64,000 nucleotides of DNA from Bryobacterales bacterium F-183 (GCA_016865505.2 AP025252.1:1674001-1738000), one strand, 5' to 3'. Shown: positions 9,324 through 17,958, counted from the stretch's first letter. A program made the numbers and translations. Notes: generated from the letters alone by a model not told the origin.

Positions 9324-10585
9324 CGAATCCTGTGGTGGCGGTGGAGGTGCGGGCGTACAACGTGGGTTTTGGCGATTGTCTGCTGGTGCTGTTCGAGTAC
9401 GCGAGCGGGCCGAAGCGGGCGGTGCTGATCGATTTTGGGAGTACGGGACGGTCGAGCAAATCGCCGGAGAAGGCGATGGAGAAGATCGCGACGGAGATCC
9501 AGAAGATCGTGCAGGAGCAGTGTGGTGGCGTACTACATGGGCTGGTGGCGACGCATCGGCATAAGGATCATATTGGCGGGTTTATCGGTACGGCGGGGCA
9601 GATCATCGAGGCATTGCAGCCCAAGGTCGTAACGCAGCCTTGGACGGAGCATCCGGATGCAGCCAAGGACGCGAAGGCGGCGCCCTCGGAGGAGCCGAAG
9701 TCGATTCGGGCGATGCGTGGGAACTACTTGCGGTCGCTCGAGCAGATGCGCGGGTTTTGTGTCGCGGCGCTGGGGCAGGCGAACAATCGCGTGGGTGTGG
9801 TGAACGCTTCGAAGATCCGATTTTTGGCGGATACAAATCTGCCGAATAAAGAGGCTGTCGACCGGCTGCAGAGAATGGCGAAGGCGGGGAAGGGCGAGTT
9901 TGTACGGGCGGGTGCGAAGTCCAAGCTGGAAGGTCAACTGCCCGGGGTGAAGGTGCATGTCCTGGGGCCGCCGGACCTGACGCAGACCGATTCGATTTTG
10001 AAGCAGAAGTCGTCGGATAAAGACGAGTTCTGGCAGTTTTTGGAGTTCTGGTCGTTGCTGCAGGCGGGGTCGAATGCGGTGCCTGCACCGGTGTTTGCCA
10101 AGGCGAAGACGGTGCGTCCGCCCAGGACGGCGCAGTGGTTTGTGAATCGGGCGAACCGGCAGTACGGCAATCAACTGCTGAGCATCGTGCGGATTCTCGA
10201 TAAGGCGCTGAACAACACGAGCGTGATCCTGCTGTTTGAGGTGGGGGGCAAGAAGTTGTTGTTTTCCGGCGATGCGCAACTGGAGAACTGGATGTACGCG
10301 CTGAGCCAGCCCGAATACCGGGAGTTGGTGCAGGGCGTGGATCTGTACAAGGTGGGGCATCACGGGAGTGGGAACGCGACGCCGAAGTCCTTGTGGAAGC
10401 TGATTCATCAGGGTCCAGACGGCGAGGGGAAACTGAAGACTGTCCTCTCGACGATGAAGGGGAAGCATCATGAGGTCCCGCAGCCGCTGTTGATGGACGC
10501 ATTGCAGGCGGAGACGGAGTTGACCAATACGGAAGGCGTCCGGTCGCCCGCGTTGTCGGCTCCGGTGGTTAGGATCCAGATCTAG
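9317..10585 (+). CDS. MBL-fold hydrolase, ComEC/Rec2-like, paired with the peptidase
   Basis: 422 residues, no signal peptide or membrane segment. The metallo-beta-lactamase core is visible: YNVGFGDCLLV (strand 1), H80-R-H82-K-D84-H85 (HxHxDH), D319 in FSGDAQ and H348-H349 in VGHHGSGN, the pattern of ComEC-type soluble MBL proteins. About 130-300 is an insertion with no family I know. The ATG at 9317 has a strong GGAGGA 6-9 bases upstream and sits within the last codons of the peptidase gene. Known MBL relatives act on nucleic acids, phosphoesters or thioesters; which applies here cannot be told. Its stop codon shares CTAG with the convergent gene's stop. Confidence 0.83.
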   Translation: MVTNPVVAVEVRAYNVGFGDCLLVLFEYASGPKRAVLIDFGSTGRSSKSPEKAMEKIATEIQKIVQEQCGGVLHGLVATHRHKDHIGGFIGTAGQIIEALQPKVVTQPWTEHPDAAKDAKAAPSEEPKSIRAMRGNYLRSLEQMRGFCVAALGQANNRVGVVNASKIRFLADTNLPNKEAVDRLQRMAKAGKGEFVRAGAKSKLEGQLPGVKVHVLGPPDLTQTDSILKQKSSDKDEFWQFLEFWSLLQAGSNAVPAPVFAKAKTVRPPRTAQWFVNRANRQYGNQLLSIVRILDKALNNTSVILLFEVGGKKLLFSGDAQLENWMYALSQPEYRELVQGVDLYKVGHHGSGNATPKSLWKLIHQGPDGEGKLKTVLSTMKGKHHEVPQPLLMDALQAETELTNTEGVRSPALSAPVVRIQI

Positions 10586-11508
10586 TCGATGACGGGCTTA
10601 ACGCCTACGGCGAGGACGGTTTCGAGGTTGGGGGCTTCGGCTTCGCGATTGACGATGGAGATCTCGATGCTGGTGAAGCCGGCGTTGCGGAGGAAGTCGC
10701 TGAGTTCGACTTCTGAGAAGCCGAGCCAGACGTCAGCGTAGAGTTCGCGGGCCTGTTCGAAGGCGTGCTTGCGGAGGTCGAGGACGACGATACGGCCTCC
10801 CGGCTTCACGATGCGGTAGGCGGCGTCGACCGCCTTTTGCGGGTGCAAGGCGTGGTGCAAGGCCTGGCTGAAGAAGGCGAGATCGACGGAGGCATCCTCA
10901 ATGGGCGGATTCTCGAGGTCGCCGAGGCGGTATTCGAGGTTGTGGACGCCATTGCTGCGGGCGAGGTCCGAGCCGTACTCCACCATCTTTTCCGAATTGT
11001 CGACGGCGATGACCTTGGAGGCCGTTTGGGCCATCAGGAGTGATACGGTACCTTCGCCGGCACCGAGGTCGGCGATGACCATCGGTGGCAGGAGCTTTAA
11101 GAGGGTCTCGGCGAGGCCTTTCCAGGAGCGGCCGGGGACGTACGCTTTGCCGAACTTGCCGGCGAGCTCGTCGAAGTAGGCGCGGACACGGTCGGTTCGC
11201 TTTTGGAGCGTCAGGGCCAGAAGGCGCTGGTCGTCGCGCTCGTCGGGGGACTGGTCGCGCAGGACTTGCAACAGCTTTTCCGACCCCGGCTTGGCGCGAT
11301 AGAGGACGTTCTTGCCGCTACGGCGGTCCTCGACGAAGCCGGCCTGCTTCAACTGGGCCAAGTGGGTGGAGATCCGGCTCTGCCGCATGGACAGAATCTC
11401 CTGGAGTTCGGCTACCGAGAGTTCTTCGCGTTCGAGAAGGAGGACGATGCGGAGACGCGCCGGATCGGCAAGCAGACGGAGGGATTGTGCAAGATCGCTA
11501 CCCGGCAT
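10582..11508 (-). CDS. ArsR-family regulator fused to SAM methyltransferase
   Basis: 308 residues. Residues about 1-90 are an ArsR/SmtB winged helix (LADPARLRIV, ELSVAELQEIL, MRQSRISTHLAQLKQAGF, wing with RRSGKNVLYRAK). From about 130 on there is a class I methyltransferase: VIADLGAGEGTVSLLM (SAM loop), AVDNSEKM, then a SQALHHALHPQKAV segment and LKPGGR-like IVKPGGR. Such fusions are widespread; the methylated molecule is usually not known. ATG at 11508 is chosen because the HTH begins there; the frame is open to 11565. Divergent from bcp with 55 bases between. Confidence 0.87.
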   Translation of the reverse strand: MPGSDLAQSLRLLADPARLRIVLLLEREELSVAELQEILSMRQSRISTHLAQLKQAGFVEDRRSGKNVLYRAKPGSEKLLQVLRDQSPDERDDQRLLALTLQKRTDRVRAYFDELAGKFGKAYVPGRSWKGLAETLLKLLPPMVIADLGAGEGTVSLLMAQTASKVIAVDNSEKMVEYGSDLARSNGVHNLEYRLGDLENPPIEDASVDLAFFSQALHHALHPQKAVDAAYRIVKPGGRIVVLDLRKHAFEQARELYADVWLGFSEVELSDFLRNAGFTSIEISIVNREAEAPNLETVLAVGVKPVID

Positions 11509-11563
11509 GAAGCAGAAAAGGGAAGAGATACAATCGTAACAGGTTAACCCCCTTACCTCCATC

Positions 11564-12028
11564 ATGCTTAAGGCTAAAGATCCCGTACCCGCCGTCGTGA
11601 CGCAGGATGATACCGGCGCGCCTTTCCAATTCAGTTCGCTGAAGGGGAAACGCGTGGTGCTATTCTTCTACCCCAAGGCCGATACACCGGGGTGTACGAA
11701 AGAAGCCTGTGGGTTCCGCGATGAACATGAGAAGTTCACCGCGCAGGATACGGTGATTGTGGGTGTGTCGCCGGATAAGGAAGCGGCGCAGGCGAAGTTC
11801 CGGAAGAAGTTCGACCTGCCGTATATCTTGTTGGCGGATAAGGACCATAGCGTCGCTGAGGCGTTTGGTGTGTGGGGCGAGAAGAAGTTCATGGGCAAGA
11901 CGTACATGGGCGTGAACCGTACCACATTTGTGATTGGCAAGACGGGGAAAATCGAGCATGTATTTGAGGGCGTGAAGCCTGAGGGACATGCGGCCGAAGT
12001 GATTGCCTATCTCACACAAAACAGTTAG
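11564..12028 (+). CDS. bcp: thioredoxin-dependent thiol peroxidase, Bcp/PrxQ type
   Basis: 154 residues, full Bcp length. Peroxidatic C44 in TPGCTKEAC with the resolving C49 five residues on, typical of atypical 2-Cys PrxQ/Bcp; conserved LFFYPKADTPGC and a late NRTTFVI segment with the active-site neighbourhood. Cytosolic reduction of H2O2 and organic peroxides using thioredoxin. The ATG follows ACCTCCATC on the upstream side, with no clear Shine-Dalgarno. Stands alone, divergent from the ArsR-methyltransferase gene. Confidence 0.95.
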   Translation: MLKAKDPVPAVVTQDDTGAPFQFSSLKGKRVVLFFYPKADTPGCTKEACGFRDEHEKFTAQDTVIVGVSPDKEAAQAKFRKKFDLPYILLADKDHSVAEAFGVWGEKKFMGKTYMGVNRTTFVIGKTGKIEHVFEGVKPEGHAAEVIAYLTQNS

Positions 12029-12228
12029 TTTCTCTTGCAGCTCCATTTCAGACTGAAAGATCGCGATTCGCGAACGATAAGGTTTGTAATCGCCTGAATG
12101 GGCGACGGCTGACACGGTCTCCTAGTCAGGTACTCCGTAAGCCTTTGAATCTGAATGGGCGGTTGCTCTACCGGGCCAGCAACCCTGCCAGGTTCACCCG
12201 AGCAGATGATTTTTGGAGCAAGAAGAGA
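12029..12228 (+). other. 200-base leader before the FecR-like gene
   Basis: No coding potential that I trust. It contains short inverted repeats such as GGTTGC (12161-12166) with GCAACC (12179-12184). It ends in a purine-rich Shine-Dalgarno (GGAGCAAGAAGAGA). A structured 5' UTR is possible but it does not match any riboswitch consensus I checked by eye (TPP, SAM-I, GEMM, cobalamin, glycine). Confidence 0.3.
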
Positions 12229-12897
12229 ATGAAAGAATTTACTCCCAGATCTGTCCTCGCCATGACGCTTGTCCTGACGGTTGGCCAAGCGTTTGCCGCC
12301 GCGCCGACGGTGGGCTTTGTTGTGGCCAAGGACACTATCCGCATCGACTCGAGCACGGTTCGCGGTAACGCGACGGTGCTGAACGGGAACGTGCTCGAAT
12401 CCGCCGGTGGCACCAGCGAACTCCGTTTGAACAACGGTGGTTCGGTGCACATGGCTCCCAATGCCCGTGTCCGGATGTTCCAGAATGTTGCCGAACTGCA
12501 GTCCGGCAAGATTCAGATGTCTGGCGCCCAGGCCAATGTTAACCAGATCCGTGTGGAAGCCGCTGCTGGCTCCTCCGCAGTTGTGGATCGCATCGGCAAT
12601 CGCGTGGTGGTCGGCTCTTTGAGCGGCGCCGTGCGTGTGACCGATCAGGAAGGTGTCCTGCTGGCCCGTTTGGAACCCGGCAAGGCGATTGCCATCGACG
12701 AAGAGCAGAATTCGGGTGCCGGTACCAATCCGCCGCCGCAGAATCGGCCGACGCCGAGGCCTAAGCCGCAGCCTCGGGTTAACCACATGGGCCCGGTGGC
12801 TAAGTTCTTCACGGTTGTCGGCATCGGTGCTGGCGTGGGCGTCCCGGTGGCTGTCGTCGCGACTCGTAGCGACAAGCCGGTCCCCGTCTCCCAGTAA
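12229..12897 (+). CDS. exported FecR-domain-like protein
   Basis: 222 residues. Basic N-terminus and hydrophobic signal (SVLAMTLVLTVGQAFAA) followed by a FecR-like beta domain: RIDSSTVRGNATVLNGN, GSVHMAPNARVRMF, VEAAAGSSAVV, GSLSGAVRV, LARLEPGKAIAI. Next comes a Pro-rich linker (NPPPQNRPTPRPKPQP) and a C-terminal hydrophobic Gly/Val segment (about 190-210) that could be a second membrane anchor. Classical FecR acts with a FecI sigma factor; no such gene is next to it, so this is probably a structural or polymer-related FecR-type protein. ATG 12229 is preceded by GGAGCAAGAAGAGA. Confidence 0.72.
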   Translation: MKEFTPRSVLAMTLVLTVGQAFAAAPTVGFVVAKDTIRIDSSTVRGNATVLNGNVLESAGGTSELRLNNGGSVHMAPNARVRMFQNVAELQSGKIQMSGAQANVNQIRVEAAAGSSAVVDRIGNRVVVGSLSGAVRVTDQEGVLLARLEPGKAIAIDEEQNSGAGTNPPPQNRPTPRPKPQPRVNHMGPVAKFFTVVGIGAGVGVPVAVVATRSDKPVPVSQ

Positions 12898-12923
12898 CCA
12901 CAAGAGTAGTTTTCTACGAGTGT

Positions 12924-12949
12924 GCAGTTTCTCCTTCGCGGGAAACTGC
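12924..12949 (+). repeat. hairpin ahead of the terminator
   Basis: GCAGTTTC and GAAACTGC form an 8-bp stem around a 9-10 base loop, just before the GC-rich terminator. It may be part of a two-hairpin 3' end for the FecR-like transcript. Confidence 0.5.
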
Positions 12950-12958
12950 CAAGAAAAA

Positions 12959-13002
12959 CGGCGGTGCGCCAAACCCCTTCTCGGACGCGCCGCCGCTTTT
13001 TT
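12959..13002 (+). terminator. intrinsic terminator of the FecR-like gene
   Basis: CGGCGGTGCG (12959-12968) pairs with CGCGCCGCCG (12986-12995) with one G-U pair, loop of 17 bases, then C and six T. It closes the 12229-12897 transcript before the next gene on the same strand. Confidence 0.85.
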
Positions 13003-13045
13003 CATTTTGATGGCTGCCAAAAACGCTACACTGCGGCTATCAGAG

Positions 13046-13861
13046 ATGGCTAACCTCTTCGCTTCCGACGACATGGCCGCCGGCTATGCCGCTCACCGCC
13101 CTGCTGTCCATCCAGAAGTGCTGCGCCTGGCTGCTGCAAACGTTCCTGGAGTATCCACCGCCCAACATACGCTCGATGTCGGATGCGGGTCTGGCGTGTC
13201 GGCCAAGGCTTTGCGCGAGGCTGTACCGCAGGCGACCACTGTGGTGGGTCTTGAGCCCGCCGAGTCTATGCTGCGATCTGCGCGGGCGATGGGGATGCTG
13301 GAACAGGCTGTAGCCGGCAGAGCAGAAGCGCTGCCGTTTCCTGATCGTACGTTCGGATTGATGACGGCTGCCGGGTCCCTCAACTACACCGATGATCTGG
13401 CGGCGTTCTTTGGGGAAGCGGCGCGGGTGCTGCACCCGCAGGGGTCGCTGGCGGTGTACGACTTTTCGCCTGGCTGCATCATCGCCGATGAGCCTGCTTT
13501 GAACCACTGGTTCCGCAACGAGTTTATGGTGCGGTACCCGCGTGCGAAGGACAATGCGATCTTTTTGGATCCGGACATTCTGGTGGAGAAGGCTGCAGGG
13601 TCGCGCCTGGCGATGACGTGGGCGCACAAGTTCCGCATCCCGCTGGCGATTGACTATGAATTCTACGTCAACTACATGATGACGGAGACCAATGTCGCGT
13701 ATGCGATTGCGAGTGGGAAGGCGACCGAGAACGAGATCCGCACGTGGTGCCGGGAGACGCTCGCGCCGATTTTTCCGGCGGAGGCTGGCCCCCGGCAAGT
13801 TTTATTTGAAGGTTATCTGGCGGTCTTTTCAGTGGCCGGCGTGCCGCCAGTGCTGATGTAG
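13046..13861 (+). CDS. class I SAM-dependent methyltransferase
   Basis: 271 residues. SAM-binding loop LDVGCGSGVSAKAL (about 41-54), acidic end of strand 2 (VVGLEPAESM), then RAEALPFPDRTFG and LHPQGSLAVYDFS, the Methyltransf_11 pattern of small-molecule methyltransferases. ATG 13046 starts MANLFASDDMAAGYA, a common N-terminus in this group; ATG 13010 would begin only 8 bases after the terminator and has no ribosome site. Its last 49 bases overlap the convergent S41 peptidase gene. Substrate unknown. Confidence 0.82.
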   Translation: MANLFASDDMAAGYAAHRPAVHPEVLRLAAANVPGVSTAQHTLDVGCGSGVSAKALREAVPQATTVVGLEPAESMLRSARAMGMLEQAVAGRAEALPFPDRTFGLMTAAGSLNYTDDLAAFFGEAARVLHPQGSLAVYDFSPGCIIADEPALNHWFRNEFMVRYPRAKDNAIFLDPDILVEKAAGSRLAMTWAHKFRIPLAIDYEFYVNYMMTETNVAYAIASGKATENEIRTWCRETLAPIFPAEAGPRQVLFEGYLAVFSVAGVPPVLM

Positions 13862-15525
13862 CGGACGGCGAGGTCCATCACCTGGTTGAAGTAGGGCCGT
13901 CCAGCGTTCATGAGGTTGTCGCGCGTCATGTAGTCGATTTCGACGTCCGGTGTGACGCCGATGTTTTCCACATAGAAGGTCTCGATGGGCAGGCCAGGGA
14001 CCTTCTGAACGGCGCCGGAGCGGGTCATCAGCGATTCGGTGACTCGGACGAAGCCTTCGGTGTACGCCGTGGCCTCGTAGGTGACGACGTTGCCGCCGGC
14101 TCCCATGGTCCGCATGCCGACCAGCAGGGCCCGGCGATTGTCCTGCAGCATCGCCGCGAAGGCGTCGCCACCGGAAGCGGACATCTCGTCCACCAGCAGA
14201 ATGATTGGCTTGGTGTACGCATTGGGGTTGCCTACTTCATCGAGCGAGCCATCCGTGAGCGAGATCGCACCGGTACGGCCGCGCATCTGGCGGTTGGCCT
14301 CCGCGAGCACATCGTACACATACTGGAGTTGCTGGATCTGCCAATTGGCGGCTCCGGCGGCACGTCCGTTGATGATGGCGGCGTCGTAGGACTGCATCCA
14401 GGACGAGGTCGCACGGACCTCAAAGCCGAGGCTCTTCCAAGGTTGGCGCATGAGCAAGGACGTCAGGTTCTCGCAGTAGCTGACCGACCCACCGGGATTG
14501 CGCATCTCGTCGATGATCAAGCCGTCGGTGTTGCTTTCGAAATACTGCATTTCGCGCAGAAACTGGTCGAGCGCGACGGCGGTGTTGGCCGGGGAGAAGC
14601 TGGGGACACGGATAAAGCCGAGACGCTTGCCTCCCACTTCGAAGGTGCCGCTAAAGAAGGCGTCGCTCGGGTTGGCTCCCAGACGCCGCTGGAAGCCGGC
14701 GGGGAGGCTGAAGATCGGATTGCGCCCGCCCTGGTTGAGTACGCCGTGGCGTTCGAGCGGGAGTGCGACGTCGTGGTGTCTGGCCAAAGGGTCGGCGAGG
14801 CTGCTGCCGGTGGTTTCGGCCGGGGTCGATTTTGGGGCGGACAAGGGGACTGGTACGGGGCCGAACTCGATCGGTGTGCCGTTCTTGAGCCAGGTGAGTT
14901 CGTAGCGCTCCACGTTGCCGGTGGCGGCGAGGCGGATTTCCAAAGTGGAGACGTCGGGCGTGATGCGCGGTGCGATGGGCATCACCTGCTGGGTACGCGA
15001 GGTGAGGCGGGCAGCGGCGATGCGCCGGGTGCTGCGATCGTTGGCGGCGATGGAGTACTTGCGGAAACGGCTGAGCCATTCCGCTACTGGGCGACCGTCG
15101 AGCGAGACGACCTCATCGCCGATTTGGAAGGGGAAGCGCGAACTGGGCAGGCGGCCCCGATTGATGGAATCGATCAGGACCTTGCCGTCGTAGATGTCGG
15201 TGGTGAAACCCAGGGAGGCGGTCCAGGAACTGGGGAAGTAGATGAGGTCGTGGGCGTCGTCGAGCGAGGCGACGTAGTCGACGAGGAGGTCGGCAAACTC
15301 GAGGTCGTCGGTGGTGGCGCGGGCGCGGTCCAGCCAAGGCTGGAGATCGTAGAAGTCGAAGTTGCGGACGGCCTTTTTCCATTCATACGGGCCGTAGTTC
15401 TTCCAAAGAACACCAGCGACACGACGGAGATCCGCTTCGCGTTGGCTGGCCGATAGATTCTGAGAGCGGGCCGAAAGAGCAAGGACCAAAAGGAGTCCCA
15501 CAGCGGCCGGCAGGCGTCGCGACAT
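13813..15525 (-). CDS. secreted S41-family (C-terminal processing-like) peptidase
   Basis: 570 residues. Signal peptide RRLPAAVGLLLVLALSARS; helical N-terminal region; PDZ-like segment around FQIGDEVVSLDGRPV (about 140-155); C-terminal S41 core with GFIRVPSF, LIIDEMRNPGGS, and the catalytic-Ser segment VDEMSASGGDAFAAML. Tsp/CtpA-like proteases act on periplasmic or envelope proteins. ATG 15525 has GAGG about 10 bases upstream; the TTG at 15534 would sit on that site. The 3' end overlaps the methyltransferase gene by 49 bases tail to tail. Confidence 0.88.
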   Translation of the reverse strand: MSRRLPAAVGLLLVLALSARSQNLSASQREADLRRVAGVLWKNYGPYEWKKAVRNFDFYDLQPWLDRARATTDDLEFADLLVDYVASLDDAHDLIYFPSSWTASLGFTTDIYDGKVLIDSINRGRLPSSRFPFQIGDEVVSLDGRPVAEWLSRFRKYSIAANDRSTRRIAAARLTSRTQQVMPIAPRITPDVSTLEIRLAATGNVERYELTWLKNGTPIEFGPVPVPLSAPKSTPAETTGSSLADPLARHHDVALPLERHGVLNQGGRNPIFSLPAGFQRRLGANPSDAFFSGTFEVGGKRLGFIRVPSFSPANTAVALDQFLREMQYFESNTDGLIIDEMRNPGGSVSYCENLTSLLMRQPWKSLGFEVRATSSWMQSYDAAIINGRAAGAANWQIQQLQYVYDVLAEANRQMRGRTGAISLTDGSLDEVGNPNAYTKPIILLVDEMSASGGDAFAAMLQDNRRALLVGMRTMGAGGNVVTYEATAYTEGFVRVTESLMTRSGAVQKVPGLPIETFYVENIGVTPDVEIDYMTRDNLMNAGRPYFNQVMDLAVRYISTGGTPATEKTAR

Positions 15526-15697
15526 ACTCGCCAAACCTCACAATTCCCGACTTTGCGGCTGCAGAGTCGTACTCTCCGTTTTACTACTAAGTGTCACCCT
15601 CCTGCCGGAGGTGGTGGTTTGGGTTCTCGTTTGGGTAACTTCGGTTTGGCAATTGGGGTGCGCTGAAATGAGCATGCGTTCCGCTTTACTGGGTGAG

Positions 15698-16204
15698 ATG
15701 TCTTTTCTATTTCGATCCGTCCTCTTGCTGGCGATTACCGCGCTGCCGATGTTGGCACAGCCGGAGGTGCGGGCTAGTTTTGGGTCCCATGCGTTTGTCG
15801 ATGATGGGACGCAGAACCACATGCTGGTGAGCGGCGGGGTCCGCTACTACTTCTACAAGAATCTGGCGGTGGAGGGCGAATACCAATATCTGCGGCTGGA
15901 CAAGAATCACTATGACCAGGTGCTGATGCCGCTGGTGGTTTGGGATGCGCGGTCGCGCGGGCGGGTGATTCCGTACTTTCTGGGTGGGGTGGGTCTGATG
16001 CGTACCACGCAGAAGTGGGAGCAGATTCCGCCGGTGCCTGGGTTTCCGGGCAAGTTCACCAGCAATGATGCGTTGTGGCAGGGTGGATTTGGCGTGAAGA
16101 TTTTCCTTTCCGAGCACTGGTATGTGGCGCCGGAGGTACGGGCCGGGTTTGCCTGGCACGGGCGGGTGAGTGGTTCGATCGGTTACTCCTGGAAGAAGCG
16201 ATAG
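15698..16204 (+). CDS. small outer-membrane beta-barrel protein
   Basis: 168 residues. Signal peptide (FLFRSVLLLAITALPMLAQ) then alternating amphipathic strands rich in aromatic residues (GGVRYYFYKNLAVEGEYQY, PYFLGGVGLM, GGFGVKIFLSEHWYVAPEVRAGFAW), ending GSIGYSWKKR. Size and pattern fit an 8-stranded OmpA/OmpW-like barrel. ATG 15698 follows GGGTGAG; ATG 15668 would lengthen the N-terminus by ten residues. No specific family recognised. Confidence 0.7.
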   Translation: MSFLFRSVLLLAITALPMLAQPEVRASFGSHAFVDDGTQNHMLVSGGVRYYFYKNLAVEGEYQYLRLDKNHYDQVLMPLVVWDARSRGRVIPYFLGGVGLMRTTQKWEQIPPVPGFPGKFTSNDALWQGGFGVKIFLSEHWYVAPEVRAGFAWHGRVSGSIGYSWKKR

Positions 16205-16234
16205 CTTCGTTCTGGGAAGCACCGCGCGGTTCTC

Positions 16235-17044
16235 ATGCGCAATATACGGATCCTGGTTGAGTTCGCGTCGATTCTGATGCCGGGGGCGGTGCTCTTGCTG
16301 GCGTTGAGCGCTCTGTTTGCGCCTCGCCGGTGGATTGAGGAGGGCTCCTACAACTCAGCGGGCGGCATCGCGTCGGCGGTGGCGATCTCGTTTGCGCTGG
16401 GGCATCTGCTGCAGGGTGTCGCGCAGGTTCTGGTGGAGCCGGCGTGGCGGAAGCTGCAGCGGGGAGGTCCGATGGCTTGGGCCGCGCGGCGGTTTGTGGG
16501 TGCGGATCAACGGCGGCGGTTCCTGACGCCGGCACAGATTGAGCAACTGGCGCTGCAGTATCCGGCAAAGCTGGGTGTGGAGTTTCCGGGTCCGGAAGAG
16601 AGTGACGATCCGTGGGTGTTGGACTGCGCGGTGGCGCATGCCGAGGCGTATCTGGAAAGCGCGAAGATCGCCGACGCGCTGGAGGATTCGCAGACGGATA
16701 TCAAGTTGAACCGGGGTCTGCTGACGGCGTTCGTTCTTGTGGCGGTGGCTGCAGTTTCTGCCGTGCGGGGTGATCTTTGGTTGATTCTGCCGGGCGCTGT
16801 ACTGGCGGCTGCGGCGACGTACAGCAGGTTGGATCAACTGCATCGCAAGCACATACAGGCGTTGTTGCTGCTGTTTTTGACTACGGCGCCGGGTGGCGCG
16901 GGCGGCCGCGGCGGCGCTGGTGGTGAGGGAGGCGTTGGTGGCGGCGGTGTCGCTCTGCCGATGCCCGCCGCTGGACGTATCGGCATTCCGAGGGGTATGG
17001 GCGGCGCTGGCGCAGCGGCGAGTGCGGCGGACGACGACCACTAA
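16235..17044 (+). CDS. membrane protein with Gly-rich tail, unknown
   Basis: 269 residues. Two helices near the N-terminus (FASILMPGAVLLLALSALFA; GGIASAVAISFALGHLLQGVAQVL), a soluble part of about 100 residues with Trp and acidic positions (PEESDDPWVLDCAVAHAEAY), two further helices around 165-205, then a low-complexity tail of Gly/Ala (about 225-265) ending DDDH. I do not recognise a family. It is 68 bases from the LysM gene on the same strand, suggesting one unit. Confidence 0.65.
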   Translation: MRNIRILVEFASILMPGAVLLLALSALFAPRRWIEEGSYNSAGGIASAVAISFALGHLLQGVAQVLVEPAWRKLQRGGPMAWAARRFVGADQRRRFLTPAQIEQLALQYPAKLGVEFPGPEESDDPWVLDCAVAHAEAYLESAKIADALEDSQTDIKLNRGLLTAFVLVAVAAVSAVRGDLWLILPGAVLAAAATYSRLDQLHRKHIQALLLLFLTTAPGGAGGRGGAGGEGGVGGGGVALPMPAAGRIGIPRGMGGAGAAASAADDDH

Positions 17045-17112
17045 ATTGGCTTTGAGAAATCCTTGAGAGAACGTTGAGGACCCTGGAGCTGGAAGCGCTC
17101 TATGCTCCTCGT

Positions 17113-17955
17113 ATGACCTACTCTGAAGCCAAGGCCGAGATCAGGAAGCGAGGACCGCTGACGTTTAAATGGATCAATGTCTACGATGTCGGCCAAAGCC
17201 AGCCCCTGAGCGATTGGATCCCGCAATGGATTGAGGCTAGTCACGGCACTGGCGAGGGGTTGTTTCAGCAATCCATCACCGTTTCGTCGGTGGCCGATAT
17301 GGTCCGTCAGGTCAATCAGATCACCGATACGAAGGAGCTTGGGCTTCGTCTGTTCGGCATGCCGTGCCTCGGTCCATTTGAAGAGGATCGGTTCTGTTAT
17401 GTGAGCGTGGGGCGGCATAGCAAGGCGGACATGTCCGGCGAGTACAGTCTGCAGATCAACTTTCGCGGCGAACTGGTGGGTGGCGCGGCCGTTCATCTTG
17501 CCAGAATGAAGCGGGTAACCAGGATCGTGATGATGGACGAGTCCAACTACTGGTCCCTGCAGCTGTGCGTCAAGATTGGTTTGGCGCTGCAGAATCAGTT
17601 TGCGCTGGTGTCTGCCAAAGGGGCATATGCAAAGGTCGATACCTTCTACAAAGACCCCGTGTTCAAGGACATGCTGGCCAAAGAGAAGGCTCGCAAAGAG
17701 AAGAAGATCGAAGAGGCACACCTGGAGAACGGATCGCTAAAGAAACATCTGGGAGCTCTCTCAGGGCAGATTGTCGCGGGGCAGCGCGTCGTCGCCAAGT
17801 CCCACGTGGTGGGGGCGGGAGAGACGCTGTCGTCGATTTCGGCCAAGTTTTATGGGACAACCGCCAAGTGGCGGAATATCTATGAGGCAAACAAAGAGGT
17901 GATCGGCGCGAACCCGAATGTGCTTCGCGCCGGTATGCAGTTGCTAATCTTCTAA
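17113..17955 (+). CDS. LysM-domain protein with unknown N-terminal domain
   Basis: 280 residues, no signal peptide. Residues about 1-190 form an unassigned domain (RGPLTFKWINVYDVGQSQPL; DRFCYVSVGRHSKAD; MKRVTRIVMMDESNYWSLQL), then a charged helical stretch (KEKARKEKKIEEAHLENG) and a C-terminal LysM (about 232-280: SHVVGAGETLSSIS, KFYGTTAKWRNIYEANK, NPNVLRAGMQL). Cytosolic LysM proteins often act as scaffolds in phage-tail-like or injection machines; LysM also binds peptidoglycan. ATG 17113 is preferred over TTG 17074. It ends 3 bases from the end of the kinase gene on the other strand. Confidence 0.75.
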   Translation: MTYSEAKAEIRKRGPLTFKWINVYDVGQSQPLSDWIPQWIEASHGTGEGLFQQSITVSSVADMVRQVNQITDTKELGLRLFGMPCLGPFEEDRFCYVSVGRHSKADMSGEYSLQINFRGELVGGAAVHLARMKRVTRIVMMDESNYWSLQLCVKIGLALQNQFALVSAKGAYAKVDTFYKDPVFKDMLAKEKARKEKKIEEAHLENGSLKKHLGALSGQIVAGQRVVAKSHVVGAGETLSSISAKFYGTTAKWRNIYEANKEVIGANPNVLRAGMQLLIF

Positions 17956-17958
17956 GGC

